From assembly GCA_035705495.1 (NCBI GenBank), contig DASSWB010000081.1:1-14078 (forward strand): 14,078 bases of DNA, given 5' to 3'. A program made the position numbers and the translations under genes. Of the stretch, positions 1 through 7,621 are shown in pieces (the first letter of the stretch is position 1; each line of letters begins with the position of its first letter). The notes beneath the pieces are model-generated. The model ran no database searches. It had not been told where the DNA came from and was given only the letters and a program-made list of their open reading frames with translations. This DNA comes from DASSWB01 sp035705495 (GTDB taxonomy: Bacteria > Bacteroidota > Bacteroidia > Flavobacteriales > Flavobacteriaceae).

Positions 1-7
1 GTATTTA

Positions 8-20
8 ACTGATTATCAGT
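8..20. repeat. 13-bp palindrome at the window edge
   Basis: ACTGAT-T-ATCAGT is a perfect inverted repeat with a one-base centre. It lies upstream of the first gene's putative promoter. It could be an operator or the tail of an upstream terminator; the gene to the left is outside the window, so this cannot be decided. Confidence 0.3.
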
Positions 21-30
21 ATATCAATTC

Positions 31-60
31 TTGTTGAACTTATTTTCCAGCGTATCTTTA
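31..60 (+). promoter_or_regulatory. possible Bacteroidota promoter of the STAS-like gene
   Basis: TTG at 31-33 is followed after 19 bases by TATCTTTA (53-60), a 7-of-8 match to the Bacteroidota -7 element TAnnTTTG. The start codon at 87 lies 26 bases downstream, a normal leader length for this phylum. This is motif matching only. Confidence 0.3.
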
Positions 61-86
61 AATGGAAAATTGGAAAAAGAGAGATT

Positions 87-455
87 ATGTTACACAAGAT
101 AGATTTGACCGCCGATCATGTTGCGGGTTTTAGATGGGAAGGAAAATTTGATGAAAAAGGAGTAAAGCAGTCGCTAGTACAATTCCTTCCCGAACTCCAA
201 ATGCGTTCAAAATTGAATTTGTATCTGGAAGTGGCAAACCTTTCAGAAATAGAGGCAAAGGCTTTATACGAAGCGATCAAATTCGATATCATGAACATGC
301 GGGAATTGATGACCAAAATTGATAAAGTAGCACTTGTTACGGATGTCGATTGGTTGAAAAACATGACAAACACCGCTTCCATAATGGTTCCCAAGATGGA
401 AATAAAGGTTTTTAAACTTCGTGAAGCGGAGGCCGCGAAGATTTGGGTGGAATAA
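87..455 (+). CDS. SpoIIAA-like / STAS-SEC14-type small protein
   Basis: This 122-residue soluble protein resembles the SpoIIAA-like (DUF3478, STAS/SEC14) family. Visible family features are an early strand around FRWEGKFDE (residues 16-24), a central strand LNLYLEVANL (about 43-52), an amphipathic helix, then KVALVTD (about 80-86) and the late strand IKVFKLREAEAAKIWV near the C-terminus. Family members fold like anti-sigma-factor antagonists and lipid-binding SEC14 domains, but most, including this type, have no proven role. No signal peptide or membrane segment is present. The ATG at 87 is the only sensible start; a purine-rich AAAGAGAG lies just upstream. The gene converges on the LytTR regulator with only 17 bases between stop codons. 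Its upstream neighbour is outside the window, so operon membership is unknown. Confidence 0.7.
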   Translation: MLHKIDLTADHVAGFRWEGKFDEKGVKQSLVQFLPELQMRSKLNLYLEVANLSEIEAKALYEAIKFDIMNMRELMTKIDKVALVTDVDWLKNMTNTASIMVPKMEIKVFKLREAEAAKIWVE

Positions 456-480
456 TTCCGATTTTTTTGGCTCTAAAAAA
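456..480. terminator. possible bidirectional terminator between convergent genes
   Basis: A run of seven T (462-468) and a run of six A (475-480) flank GGCTCT, giving a short A/T hairpin with U-runs on both strands. It overlaps the last codons and TAG stop of the minus-strand regulator. No G/C-rich stem is present, so termination is plausible but weakly supported. Confidence 0.3.
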
Positions 481-1165
481 GTGAGTTCACCGATTCTTTA
501 TACGTTTGTCCAATCGGAATTTTTTGGCTTCCGATGCTGATTTGATTTCCTTCCACGAAGCTTATTTTATCAAGTGCGACAATAAAAGATTTGTGAACTC
601 GAATGAATTTGTCGGAAGCTAAAATATCTTCAAAAGAAGAGATTTTTTGATGCGTAAGAATCATTTCATTCTCCAGATGAATTTTCGAGTAATTCCCATA
701 GGCTTCTATGAATAAAATTTCCGGCGTCTTCACCTGATGTTGTTTTTTGTCTCCTTTTACAAAAAATGAGTTTTCTTTTGAAATCGTGCTTTCATCACTC
801 GTAATCGATTTTGTTTCCTTTTGTATCAGTGTATTCACAGCTTTTAAAAAACGTTCGAAAGAAAACGGTTTTAGCAGGTAATCCGAAACATTGAGCTCGT
901 AACCTTCCAACGCAAAATCTTTATAAGCCGAAGTAACGATTACTTTGGGCGGATTCACAAGCGTTTTCAGAAATTCAAACCCAGAAAGTTTGGGCATATT
1001 TATATCCAAAAAAACAAGATCGATTTTCTGCTCGTTTAAAATCTTCATTGCTTCGAAAGCGTTGTAACAGCTCGCGGATTTGTTCAAAAACGGAATTTCT
1101 TCGCAATAAACATCTATAATCCGATGCGCAATCGGTTCGTCATCTATGATGATGTAATTTTTCAA
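473..1165 (-). CDS. LytTR-family response regulator
   Basis: This 230-residue regulator has an N-terminal receiver domain (about 1-120) and a C-terminal LytTR DNA-binding domain (about 130-228). The receiver carries the acidic pair D8/D9, the phospho-acceptor D54 in LVFLDINMP, the switch residues T78-S79 and the conserved K99. The LytTR part shows the usual signature: VKTPEILFIEAYGNYSKIH, then FIRVHKSFIVALDKI. It is the natural partner of the histidine kinase directly upstream. The start is a TTG overlapping the kinase stop (TTGA), which indicates translational coupling; no in-frame ATG lies nearby. LytTR regulators usually bind paired direct repeats upstream of transporter or envelope genes. 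The divergent ABC operon is a positional candidate target, not a demonstrated one. Confidence 0.93.
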   Translation of the reverse strand: MKNYIIIDDEPIAHRIIDVYCEEIPFLNKSASCYNAFEAMKILNEQKIDLVFLDINMPKLSGFEFLKTLVNPPKVIVTSAYKDFALEGYELNVSDYLLKPFSFERFLKAVNTLIQKETKSITSDESTISKENSFFVKGDKKQHQVKTPEILFIEAYGNYSKIHLENEMILTHQKISSFEDILASDKFIRVHKSFIVALDKISFVEGNQISIGSQKIPIGQTYKESVNSLF

Positions 1166-2277
1166 TGGAGCTGTATTTCAAGGGTTACCGAGTAAATTTC
1201 GTTGATTTTTTTGATTTGTAAAACGTGGTTTTTAGGATAAATCAATTCCAATCGATTTTTCAGATTTTCCAAACCAATTCCGTTAGGAGATTTTTCTTCT
1301 TCCGATTCGTATTGATTTTCAATTTTAAAAAACAACATTCCTTTATTTACTTTCAATTCAATATTGATAAAACTTGCGCCCAAGGAAGGTTCCACGCCGT
1401 GTTTAAAAGCATTTTCAACCAAATTTATAAAAAGTAAGGGCGCTATTTCATATTCAGCATCCATTTCGCGAATGAACGAAATTTGAAGTTTCTTTTGAAA
1501 GCGAATTTTCTGTAAATCGATATAATTGTTCAGATAATCAATTTCCTGCTGAAGGCTTACAACATCTTCCTTTGCCTCATAAATCGTATAGCGCATCATT
1601 TCTGAAAGTTTTAAAACAGTTTCCGGTGCTTTATCCGATTTTTCCACGGTCAGGCCGTAAAGATTGTTTAAAGTATTGAAAAAGAAATGCGGATTGATCT
1701 GGTTCTTCAGCAATTGCAATTCGGCTTTTGATTTTTCTGATTTCAAATTTCTGAACCATTTCCATTGTTCGAAAACCAGTAAAAACAGGAAAATAGGAAT
1801 GGGTGAAATGAGAAGGTAAAGAACGGTCGATTTATAATCCTGAAAATATGAAGGCGACCAGCGGACCAGCACAAAATACAGCATTATTAATCCGTATGCG
1901 GCAAAAAGAAAGACGCCATATCTTTTTATGAACTTCGGAAAAACGAGAAAAGCGACTCCCAGCCAGAAAAGCGTCAACAAACCAATTGTCAACGGATTAT
2001 CGGGAATATTGGCATACGTATCAACAACAATCGCAAGGATCCAAATTGAAATCAACCCAATGATTTTCAATGTAAACAAACGATTTCGTTTCAGAAAAGG
2101 GAATTTCCAGATGATGAAAGTCAGCAGCAGCCACCAAAAAACAAAGATTGCGATGTTCTCCAACATTTCCGAAGAATCGATCAAAACAAGATTGAATACT
2201 TGGAGAAAAAATATCGTTCCAAAGACAAGAATAAAGCTTATCCCCGGGGCTCGATATTTTTTTAAAAACGACATCAT
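1162..2277 (-). CDS. LytS/YpdA-type membrane sensor histidine kinase
   Basis: The protein has 371 residues. The first 170 are a hydrophobic sensor region with about five or six membrane segments (near 12-33, 40-58, 70-86, 96-114, 121-138, 150-169). A short linker coil leads into a His_kinase domain with phospho-acceptor H197 in QINPHFFFNTLNNL and a GHKL ATPase domain: N-box FINLVENAFKHG (N289) and G-box NGIGLENL (332-339). No extracellular ligand domain is visible, so the signal is probably sensed within the membrane or through the bilayer state. It would phosphorylate the overlapping LytTR regulator at D54. The start is the first of two consecutive ATG codons; the second is equally possible. 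The region before the start carries a long inverted repeat (see 2277-2326). Confidence 0.92.
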   Translation of the reverse strand: MMSFLKKYRAPGISFILVFGTIFFLQVFNLVLIDSSEMLENIAIFVFWWLLLTFIIWKFPFLKRNRLFTLKIIGLISIWILAIVVDTYANIPDNPLTIGLLTLFWLGVAFLVFPKFIKRYGVFLFAAYGLIMLYFVLVRWSPSYFQDYKSTVLYLLISPIPIFLFLLVFEQWKWFRNLKSEKSKAELQLLKNQINPHFFFNTLNNLYGLTVEKSDKAPETVLKLSEMMRYTIYEAKEDVVSLQQEIDYLNNYIDLQKIRFQKKLQISFIREMDAEYEIAPLLFINLVENAFKHGVEPSLGASFINIELKVNKGMLFFKIENQYESEEEKSPNGIGLENLKNRLELIYPKNHVLQIKKINEIYSVTLEIQLH

Positions 2278-2326
2278 TGGTCAAAAATACGACTGAAAAT
2301 TCAGTTGTTTCAGTTTTTTTGACCAA
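2277..2326. repeat. nested inverted repeat ahead of the histidine kinase
   Basis: TTGGTCAAAAA (2277-2287) and TTTTTGACCAA (2316-2326) form a perfect 11-bp inverted repeat that touches the kinase start codon. Inside it, ACTGAA-AA-TTCAGT (2292-2305) forms a second hairpin. As RNA it would fold in the leader of the kinase-regulator operon; as DNA it could be an operator. Both readings are inference. Confidence 0.6.
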
Positions 2327-2451
2327 ACGACCTGTTTTGATGATAAACGGGGGATTTATCAATTCAAAATAATTTTCCATAACCAATTAATTGTTTGTCA
2401 GTATTTAGTCTGTGTTTATCATTTATTTTTTTCCACTCAATGCGATGATTT

Positions 2452-2459
2452 TAGGTTTG
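2452..2459 (+). promoter_or_regulatory. -7 element of the ABC transporter operon promoter
   Basis: TAGGTTTG matches the Bacteroidota TAnnTTTG consensus exactly and lies 19 bases before the ATPase ATG. The expected -33 position holds only a T-run rather than a clear TTTG, so the promoter may be weak or activator-dependent, which would fit control by the divergent LytTR system. Confidence 0.45.
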
Positions 2460-2478
2460 CCAAATAAAATCATCAAAA

Positions 2479-3357
2479 ATGAACTTTTTACAAATTGAAA
2501 ACCTGACTAAAATTTATCCCAATGGCGTTAAGGCCTTGGATAATTTATCGCTTAATATTTCGAATGGTCTGTTCGGATTGCTCGGACCCAATGGCGCTGG
2601 AAAATCCTCATTGATGCGGTCAATTGCTTCATTGCAAACTCCATCGTCAGGAAAAATACTTTTTAACGGAAACGACATTGTTGAAAATCCGCAGGAAGTG
2701 AGGAAACATTTTGGATATTTACCACAGAATTTCGGTGTGTATCCAAAAATAAGCGTTCAGGAATTATTGAATCATCTTGCCATTTTAAAAGGCGTCAACA
2801 AGCAAACCGATAGAAGAAATCAAGTTGAGGCGCTCTTGGTTCAAACCAATTTATATGCACACCGAAAAAAAGCGGTTGCCACGTTTTCTGGTGGAATGAA
2901 ACAAAGATTTGGTATTGCGCAAGCTTTGCTCGGAAATCCGCAACTGATTATTGTAGATGAACCCACAGCTGGATTGGATCCCGAAGAACGCAACAGGTTC
3001 CTGAATCTTCTGAGTGAAATAGGGGAGGAAGTCATTGTAATTTTATCCACGCATATTGTTGAGGATGTCCGCGACTTATGTCCTGAAATGGCCATTTTGG
3101 CAAATGGAAAAATCATTGCCCAAGGAAATCCGGTGAAACTAACGGAAAGCTTGGAAGGAAAAATTTGGTCAAAAAGTATCAACAAGGAATTATTAGAAGT
3201 GTACAAGAATCGTTTTAATGTAATTTCCACCAGGTTTTTTGCAGGTAAATTTCAAATTCAGGTTTTTTCGAATGAGAAACCGGAAGACGGATTTAATCAA
3301 ATTCCCCCGGATTTGGAAAACTACTTTTTCTCAAAATTATCCTCTCAACAATTTTAA
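2479..3357 (+). CDS. ABC transporter ATP-binding subunit
   Basis: This 292-residue ATPase of the ABC-2 (drug/antibiotic export) group energises the permease encoded 10 bases downstream. Visible motifs are Walker A GPNGAGKS (36-43), Q-loop Q83 in YLPQNFG, signature FSGGM (136-140), Walker B LIIVDE (156-161), D-loop GLDPEE and H-loop H192 in STHIVED. Residues after about 215 are a less conserved tail. The cytosolic protein should dimerise or pair on the inner face of the membrane. The ATG at 2479 is well placed behind a TAnnTTTG element. The substrate cannot be inferred from this subunit. A peptidase-fused permease next door suggests a peptide or protein-related job, but that is inference. Confidence 0.95.
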   Translation: MNFLQIENLTKIYPNGVKALDNLSLNISNGLFGLLGPNGAGKSSLMRSIASLQTPSSGKILFNGNDIVENPQEVRKHFGYLPQNFGVYPKISVQELLNHLAILKGVNKQTDRRNQVEALLVQTNLYAHRKKAVATFSGGMKQRFGIAQALLGNPQLIIVDEPTAGLDPEERNRFLNLLSEIGEEVIVILSTHIVEDVRDLCPEMAILANGKIIAQGNPVKLTESLEGKIWSKSINKELLEVYKNRFNVISTRFFAGKFQIQVFSNEKPEDGFNQIPPDLENYFFSKLSSQQF

Positions 3358-3367
3358 AAATCGCCAG

Positions 3368-6300
3368 ATGATGCAATCTTTAATAAATTTTGAAATTCGT
3401 TATCAGCAGAAACAAAAATCTTTTGTCGGTTTTGCGCTTTTGTTTTTAATATTGGGATTTTTGTTGGGCAAACAAGGATTTGCGCCACCAAATGTCGATT
3501 TCAATTCGCATTTTCAAATATTTTATAACTCCGCTTTGATTTCACTGAGCTGTGTTTTTCCAATTATGTTTTTCTGTATCTCAGGGGTTTTAAGGGACAA
3601 GCAATACGAGATGGAATCTTTGGTTTACGCGACACCAATCCAAAAAAACAACTTCTTTTTGAGTCGGTTTTATGGTGTTTTTTTATTCAGTTTAATTTCG
3701 TTCAGCACTTTTCTGATTGGTTTTTTTCTGGGGACACAAATGCCCAACTTGGATAGCGAACGACTTCAAAATTTTGAGCTGCTTTCCTATTTATGGATTT
3801 GGATGATACTGATTGTTCCCAATATATTTATTTGTACTTCCCTGATTTTTAGTGTTTCTCTTCTCAGTAAAAATTCTTTGGCGACTTATATGATTGCAAT
3901 TGCTATTTATGCGCTGTACTGGATTTGTTCTGTGTTTATCAACTCGCCGTTGCTTGCAAATACGGCCCCCACCAATCCGGAAATTCTGAATTTGGCAGCG
4001 ATTGCAGATCCTTTTGGGCTCTCCGCTTTTTTTGAACAAACCCAATATTGGAGCGTGCTTCAGAAAAATGAAAATTTTATTTCACTCTCCGGAAAATTTC
4101 TGTGGAACCGTTTTGTCTGGCTCTGTTTCAGCGGATTGATTCTGATCTGGAGCTATAAAAAATTCGACTTTAAAATCAGCAGAAATGACCCGAAAGGAAA
4201 ATCCGCGGAAATGAAATCGATCGCTCCCGAAACGAAATATGTTCGTGTGCAGATTGAAACTTCAGAAAAATCGAGTTTACTGCAATTTTTTTCACTGTTG
4301 AAAATAGAACTCAAATACATTTTTGGAAACCTTCCATTTATTGCGGTTTCGATTATTTGGGTAGTTCTGATCTTGACAGAAATTCTTTCAAAAATCAACC
4401 ATGTTGAAACCTATAACGACAGTCTTTTGCCGGCCACGAATTTATTGATACGGGAAATTACCAATACCATTCATTTCTTCGGATTGCTTCTCGTGATTTT
4501 CTACAGCGGCGAATTGGTCTGGAGGGAAAGGAGCCTTAATTTAAACGGGGTCATCAATGTGACTCCAAGTTCAAATGCGACTTTTTTTCTTGCAAAAGGA
4601 ATCAGTTTATTATTCATTCCCATTTCAATTTTGGTTATTGGCGTTTTTGTTTGTATCGGTTTTCAGATTTCGAAAAGTTATTTTTTCTTTGAAATTGGGC
4701 AATACATAGACTTGTTTTACTATTCCGGAATCACATTCGTTTTTTACTCCATGCTTTCGCTATTTCTTCAAAATCTGATTCAGAAGAAACATTTGGCGAT
4801 GCTTATAACAGGAATCGTTGCGATTGTTTTTGGGACCTCGATCGCTCAAAATATTGGATTGGAACATCCTATGTTGCAAATAGGAAATATGCCCGAAATA
4901 ACTTTCAGCAATATGAACGGATATGGCCGCACATCTTTTCATTATTTCGCAATTTACTGGCTTTCCTTCGGATTGCTGCTGACATTTTTCTCTTTCCGAC
5001 TCTGGAAAAGGAGGGAAGCTGAAAGTCGAACAAGATGGAAACAAATTTTTTCGAAATTCAAAAAAGCGTATTGGTGGGCATTCTTTGGTTTGTTTGCAAT
5101 TTTTCTGACCAGCGGGTTCATTATTTTTTACAACACAAATATTGCTGTCGAATATATTTCTTCCGAAGAAAATTTGAACAGGAGAGAAGCCTATGAAAAA
5201 AAATACAAGCAATATGAAAATTTGCAGAAGCTTGTACTCGTCGATGCGAAAACCGAGATGAATTTATATCCAGAACAAGGGAAATATGACTTTAAGGCGA
5301 ATTACATCTTGGAAAACACGGGAGATTCGATTGTCATCCAGATTTTAATCACGGAGAATGAAGCTTTGAAGAATCTTTCCGTGGAAAATGCGACATTACT
5401 GGAACACGATACCAAGTTGGGAACCTATCTTTTCATTTTTAAAAAACCAGTAATTCCTGGGCAAAAAGTAAAATTCAGTTATGAAATTGAATACAAAAGC
5501 AACGGATTTACAGCAAATAAATCGCTGCTCGAGAATGGTTCCTATCTTATGCACAACAGTTTTGAACCTTCCTTGAGTTATAATGAAAATTTTGAAATTC
5601 AGGATCATATGGAACGTGAGAAGCGAAATCTTCCAAAAAAAGAAGAAGAATTGGTTCGTGAAGATGACATCCTAAACGACCAAAATTCGAGTTTCAGAAA
5701 AATAGATTTTGAAACCATTGTTTCCACAGAAACAGGACAAATAGCTTTGGCGCCAGGAGATCTGCTTTGTCATTGGAAAGAAAACGGACGGAATTACTTT
5801 CAGTATAAATCGCCACACAAAATAGCCATGTTCATCGCTTATTTTTCCGCGGATTACGCTGTTCAAAAAGAAGAATATAAAGAAATCAGCATTGAGCAAT
5901 ATTATCATCCACCGCACTTTTTCAATATTGATAAAATTGAAAACAGCAGCAAAATGGCCTTGGATTATTGTTTACAAAATTTCGGGGATTATCCTTTGGA
6001 CCATTTGAGAATTGCCGAGATTCCGAGTTTGTGGAATTTTGGCGGACAGGCTTTACCAGGAACGATTAGTATGGTGGAAGATCGTTTGTATTTAATCGAT
6101 GACCGAAATCCGCAGCATTTTGATTTGGTCGCAAAAAGAACCATTCACGAAGTCGCGCATCAATATTGGGGACACATTTTAACTCCGAAAAACACAGAAG
6201 GAGCAGCAATTTTTACCGAAGGATTCGCAAAATATACGGAAGCGGTCGTGATGGAGAAATTATATGGGAAATCGGCAGTCATTCAATTGAGCGAGCAAGC

Positions 6301-6934
6301 AAACGAGCGGTATTTTTCTGAACGCGCCTTTGCTGAACAGCAGGAATCCCCTTTATATCTTTCCAATGGCGAATCCTATTTATCTTATGGGAAAAATTAT
6401 ATTTCTATGCTCGCCACAAAGGAATTGATAGGAGAGGAGAAGGTCAATTCGGTTTTAAAATCGCTTTTGGGGAAATTTAAAGATGATGTTGAACCAAAGC
6501 TGACTTCGCTCGATTTTTTAAAGGAATTGTACAAAGTCACGCCCAAAAACCACCAGAATTTAATCGATGACTGGTTTAAAAAAATCATTACCTACGATTT
6601 AAAAGTGGATTTTTTAAAGTTGGAAAAGTTGGAAAACGAAAGCTACAAGATTGAATTTGAAGTAACCGCAAGGAAGTTTGAAGACAAGGAAAATGGGGAA
6701 GTTGTATCAGTTTCTATTGATGAGCCCATTCAGATTGGTGTTTTCACCGAAAATCCCAACCGACTTCAAAATGACGATCAAATCATTTACTTAAAACCGC
6801 ACCGAATCAATAAAGGGAAAATGAAGTTTAGTATTGTTGTAAAACAGCTTCCAAAATTTATTACAATCGATCCTTTGGCAACCAGACTGGACGCAAAGCG
6901 GATTGACAATATAGATCGGGTTTCGAAATTTTAA
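3368..6934 (+). CDS. ABC-2 permease fused to an M1-like metallopeptidase
   Basis: This is a 1188-residue fusion. The first 590 residues hold two ABC-2 permease halves of about six membrane segments each. Each half starts with a similar cytosolic helix (INFEIRYQQKQK near residue 6, LKIELKYIFGN near 311). A thirteenth segment lies near 566-590 (WWAFFGLFAIFLTSGFIIFY). From about 600 on there is a soluble gluzincin domain with zinc motif HEVAH (H927, E928, H931) and third ligand E951 in FTEGFAKY; NFGGQALPG stands where M1 enzymes carry their substrate exopeptidase loop. If the N-terminus is cytosolic, thirteen segments would put the peptidase in the periplasm. Fused permease/M1 proteins are known in Bacteroidota. 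The open frame runs back into the ATPase gene, but ATG-ATG at 3368/3371 is the likely start. The true substrate is unknown. Confidence 0.88.
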   Translation: MMQSLINFEIRYQQKQKSFVGFALLFLILGFLLGKQGFAPPNVDFNSHFQIFYNSALISLSCVFPIMFFCISGVLRDKQYEMESLVYATPIQKNNFFLSRFYGVFLFSLISFSTFLIGFFLGTQMPNLDSERLQNFELLSYLWIWMILIVPNIFICTSLIFSVSLLSKNSLATYMIAIAIYALYWICSVFINSPLLANTAPTNPEILNLAAIADPFGLSAFFEQTQYWSVLQKNENFISLSGKFLWNRFVWLCFSGLILIWSYKKFDFKISRNDPKGKSAEMKSIAPETKYVRVQIETSEKSSLLQFFSLLKIELKYIFGNLPFIAVSIIWVVLILTEILSKINHVETYNDSLLPATNLLIREITNTIHFFGLLLVIFYSGELVWRERSLNLNGVINVTPSSNATFFLAKGISLLFIPISILVIGVFVCIGFQISKSYFFFEIGQYIDLFYYSGITFVFYSMLSLFLQNLIQKKHLAMLITGIVAIVFGTSIAQNIGLEHPMLQIGNMPEITFSNMNGYGRTSFHYFAIYWLSFGLLLTFFSFRLWKRREAESRTRWKQIFSKFKKAYWWAFFGLFAIFLTSGFIIFYNTNIAVEYISSEENLNRREAYEKKYKQYENLQKLVLVDAKTEMNLYPEQGKYDFKANYILENTGDSIVIQILITENEALKNLSVENATLLEHDTKLGTYLFIFKKPVIPGQKVKFSYEIEYKSNGFTANKSLLENGSYLMHNSFEPSLSYNENFEIQDHMEREKRNLPKKEEELVREDDILNDQNSSFRKIDFETIVSTETGQIALAPGDLLCHWKENGRNYFQYKSPHKIAMFIAYFSADYAVQKEEYKEISIEQYYHPPHFFNIDKIENSSKMALDYCLQNFGDYPLDHLRIAEIPSLWNFGGQALPGTISMVEDRLYLIDDRNPQHFDLVAKRTIHEVAHQYWGHILTPKNTEGAAIFTEGFAKYTEAVVMEKLYGKSAVIQLSEQANERYFSERAFAEQQESPLYLSNGESYLSYGKNYISMLATKELIGEEKVNSVLKSLLGKFKDDVEPKLTSLDFLKELYKVTPKNHQNLIDDWFKKIITYDLKVDFLKLEKLENESYKIEFEVTARKFEDKENGEVVSVSIDEPIQIGVFTENPNRLQNDDQIIYLKPHRINKGKMKFSIVVKQLPKFITIDPLATRLDAKRIDNIDRVSKF

Positions 6935-6964
6935 AATTGTGGAATTAATTTCTTTTCTTTGGAT

Positions 6965-7438
6965 ATGGCTTCCAATCAGCAAATAATCAATCGGCAATTA
7001 AATGAAATTGCTTCTTATATTGATAAAAAAGATATTAAAAACCCGTTAGTTTCCAAAGCTACAGTAGGTTGGCATTTGGCACATCTTTTAAAGGTCATGG
7101 AAGCCGTGCATTACGGACTCGAAGTTTCAAAACCAGAAGACTACAAACCAACGTTGAATTTCAAAAAGATATTTGTTTTTGTTTTGGGAAAAATCCCTCG
7201 TGGTAAGGCGCGGGCACCAAAATCTGTGGTACCCGAAGAAGATATGGATCAACCGACATTAGAATTAAAAGTTCAAGAAGCAATTCAAAAATTTTCTGAA
7301 TTTGAAAAACTATCGGAAACAGCAAATTTCAAACATCCGTACTTTGGATATCTGAATAAAACGAAAACCCTTAAGTTCCTACGGATTCACAATGAGCATC
7401 ATTTGAAAATTGTGAGGGATGTTGTGGTGGATAAATAG
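6965..7438 (+). CDS. DinB-like / DUF1569 family protein
   Basis: This 157-residue, all-helical soluble protein fits the DUF1569 branch of the DinB/YfiT four-helix-bundle fold. Family-like features are the helix VGWHLAHLLKVMEAVHYGL near residues 35-55 and the late histidine cluster LRIHNEHHLKIVRDV near 137-151. Together these could supply the metal-binding histidines typical of the fold. The biochemical role of DUF1569 proteins is not known; relatives are thiol-dependent or metal-dependent enzymes. A TTG two codons upstream is in frame, but the ATG at 6965 is preferred. It starts 30 bases after the permease-peptidase stop on the same strand, so it is probably the last gene of that operon, with no evident functional link. 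Confidence 0.65.
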   Translation: MASNQQIINRQLNEIASYIDKKDIKNPLVSKATVGWHLAHLLKVMEAVHYGLEVSKPEDYKPTLNFKKIFVFVLGKIPRGKARAPKSVVPEEDMDQPTLELKVQEAIQKFSEFEKLSETANFKHPYFGYLNKTKTLKFLRIHNEHHLKIVRDVVVDK

Positions 7439-7621
7439 AATTATTAACCCGATAATATACCCGTGTGATGTAACTTGAGCTTTGGCGAAAAGCGAAAGTT
7501 GTTACTATAGTTTCTTTTAAAAAATTTATTCCCAAAAGTTTATTTTATAATGTTAATGGAACATTTTTTATGCGACGACGTAGGAGTATTTTGTGTGAAA
7601 TGGGATTGAAAAAACTACACT
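7439..7621. other. gene-free gap between core operon and defence cassette
   Basis: The stretch separates the plus-strand DUF1569 gene from the convergent minus-strand E2-like gene. It holds one hairpin (7472-7500) and a segment around 7572-7590 (GCGACGACGTAGGAG) that faintly resembles intergenic repeats of flavobacteria. No reading frame with coding character was seen on either strand. Confidence 0.6.
7472..7500. terminator. hairpin with tandem G-A mismatches, possible terminator
   Basis: AACTT (7472-7476) pairs with AAGTT (7496-7500) and GCTTT (7479-7483) pairs with AAAGC (7489-7493). GA faces GA between the two helices, and the loop is GGCGA. It sits 34 bases after the DUF1569 stop. The next U-rich stretch begins about 10 bases later, so intrinsic termination would be imperfect. 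Confidence 0.4.

Noticed and set aside
513..535. Inverted repeat ATCGGAA/TTCCGAT inside the LytTR gene
   Set aside because: It lies in coding sequence of the LytTR domain and is explained by codon content; a role is not supported.
3239..3367. Upstream in-frame extension of the permease-peptidase frame into the ATPase gene
   Set aside because: The extension is the ATPase coding sequence read in another frame, and has no permease similarity. The ATG pair at 3368/3371 starts the conserved N-terminal helix.
7601..7620. GGGATTGAAAAAACTAC as a CRISPR-repeat-like end
   Set aside because: Only one copy is present and there is no array or cas gene in the window.
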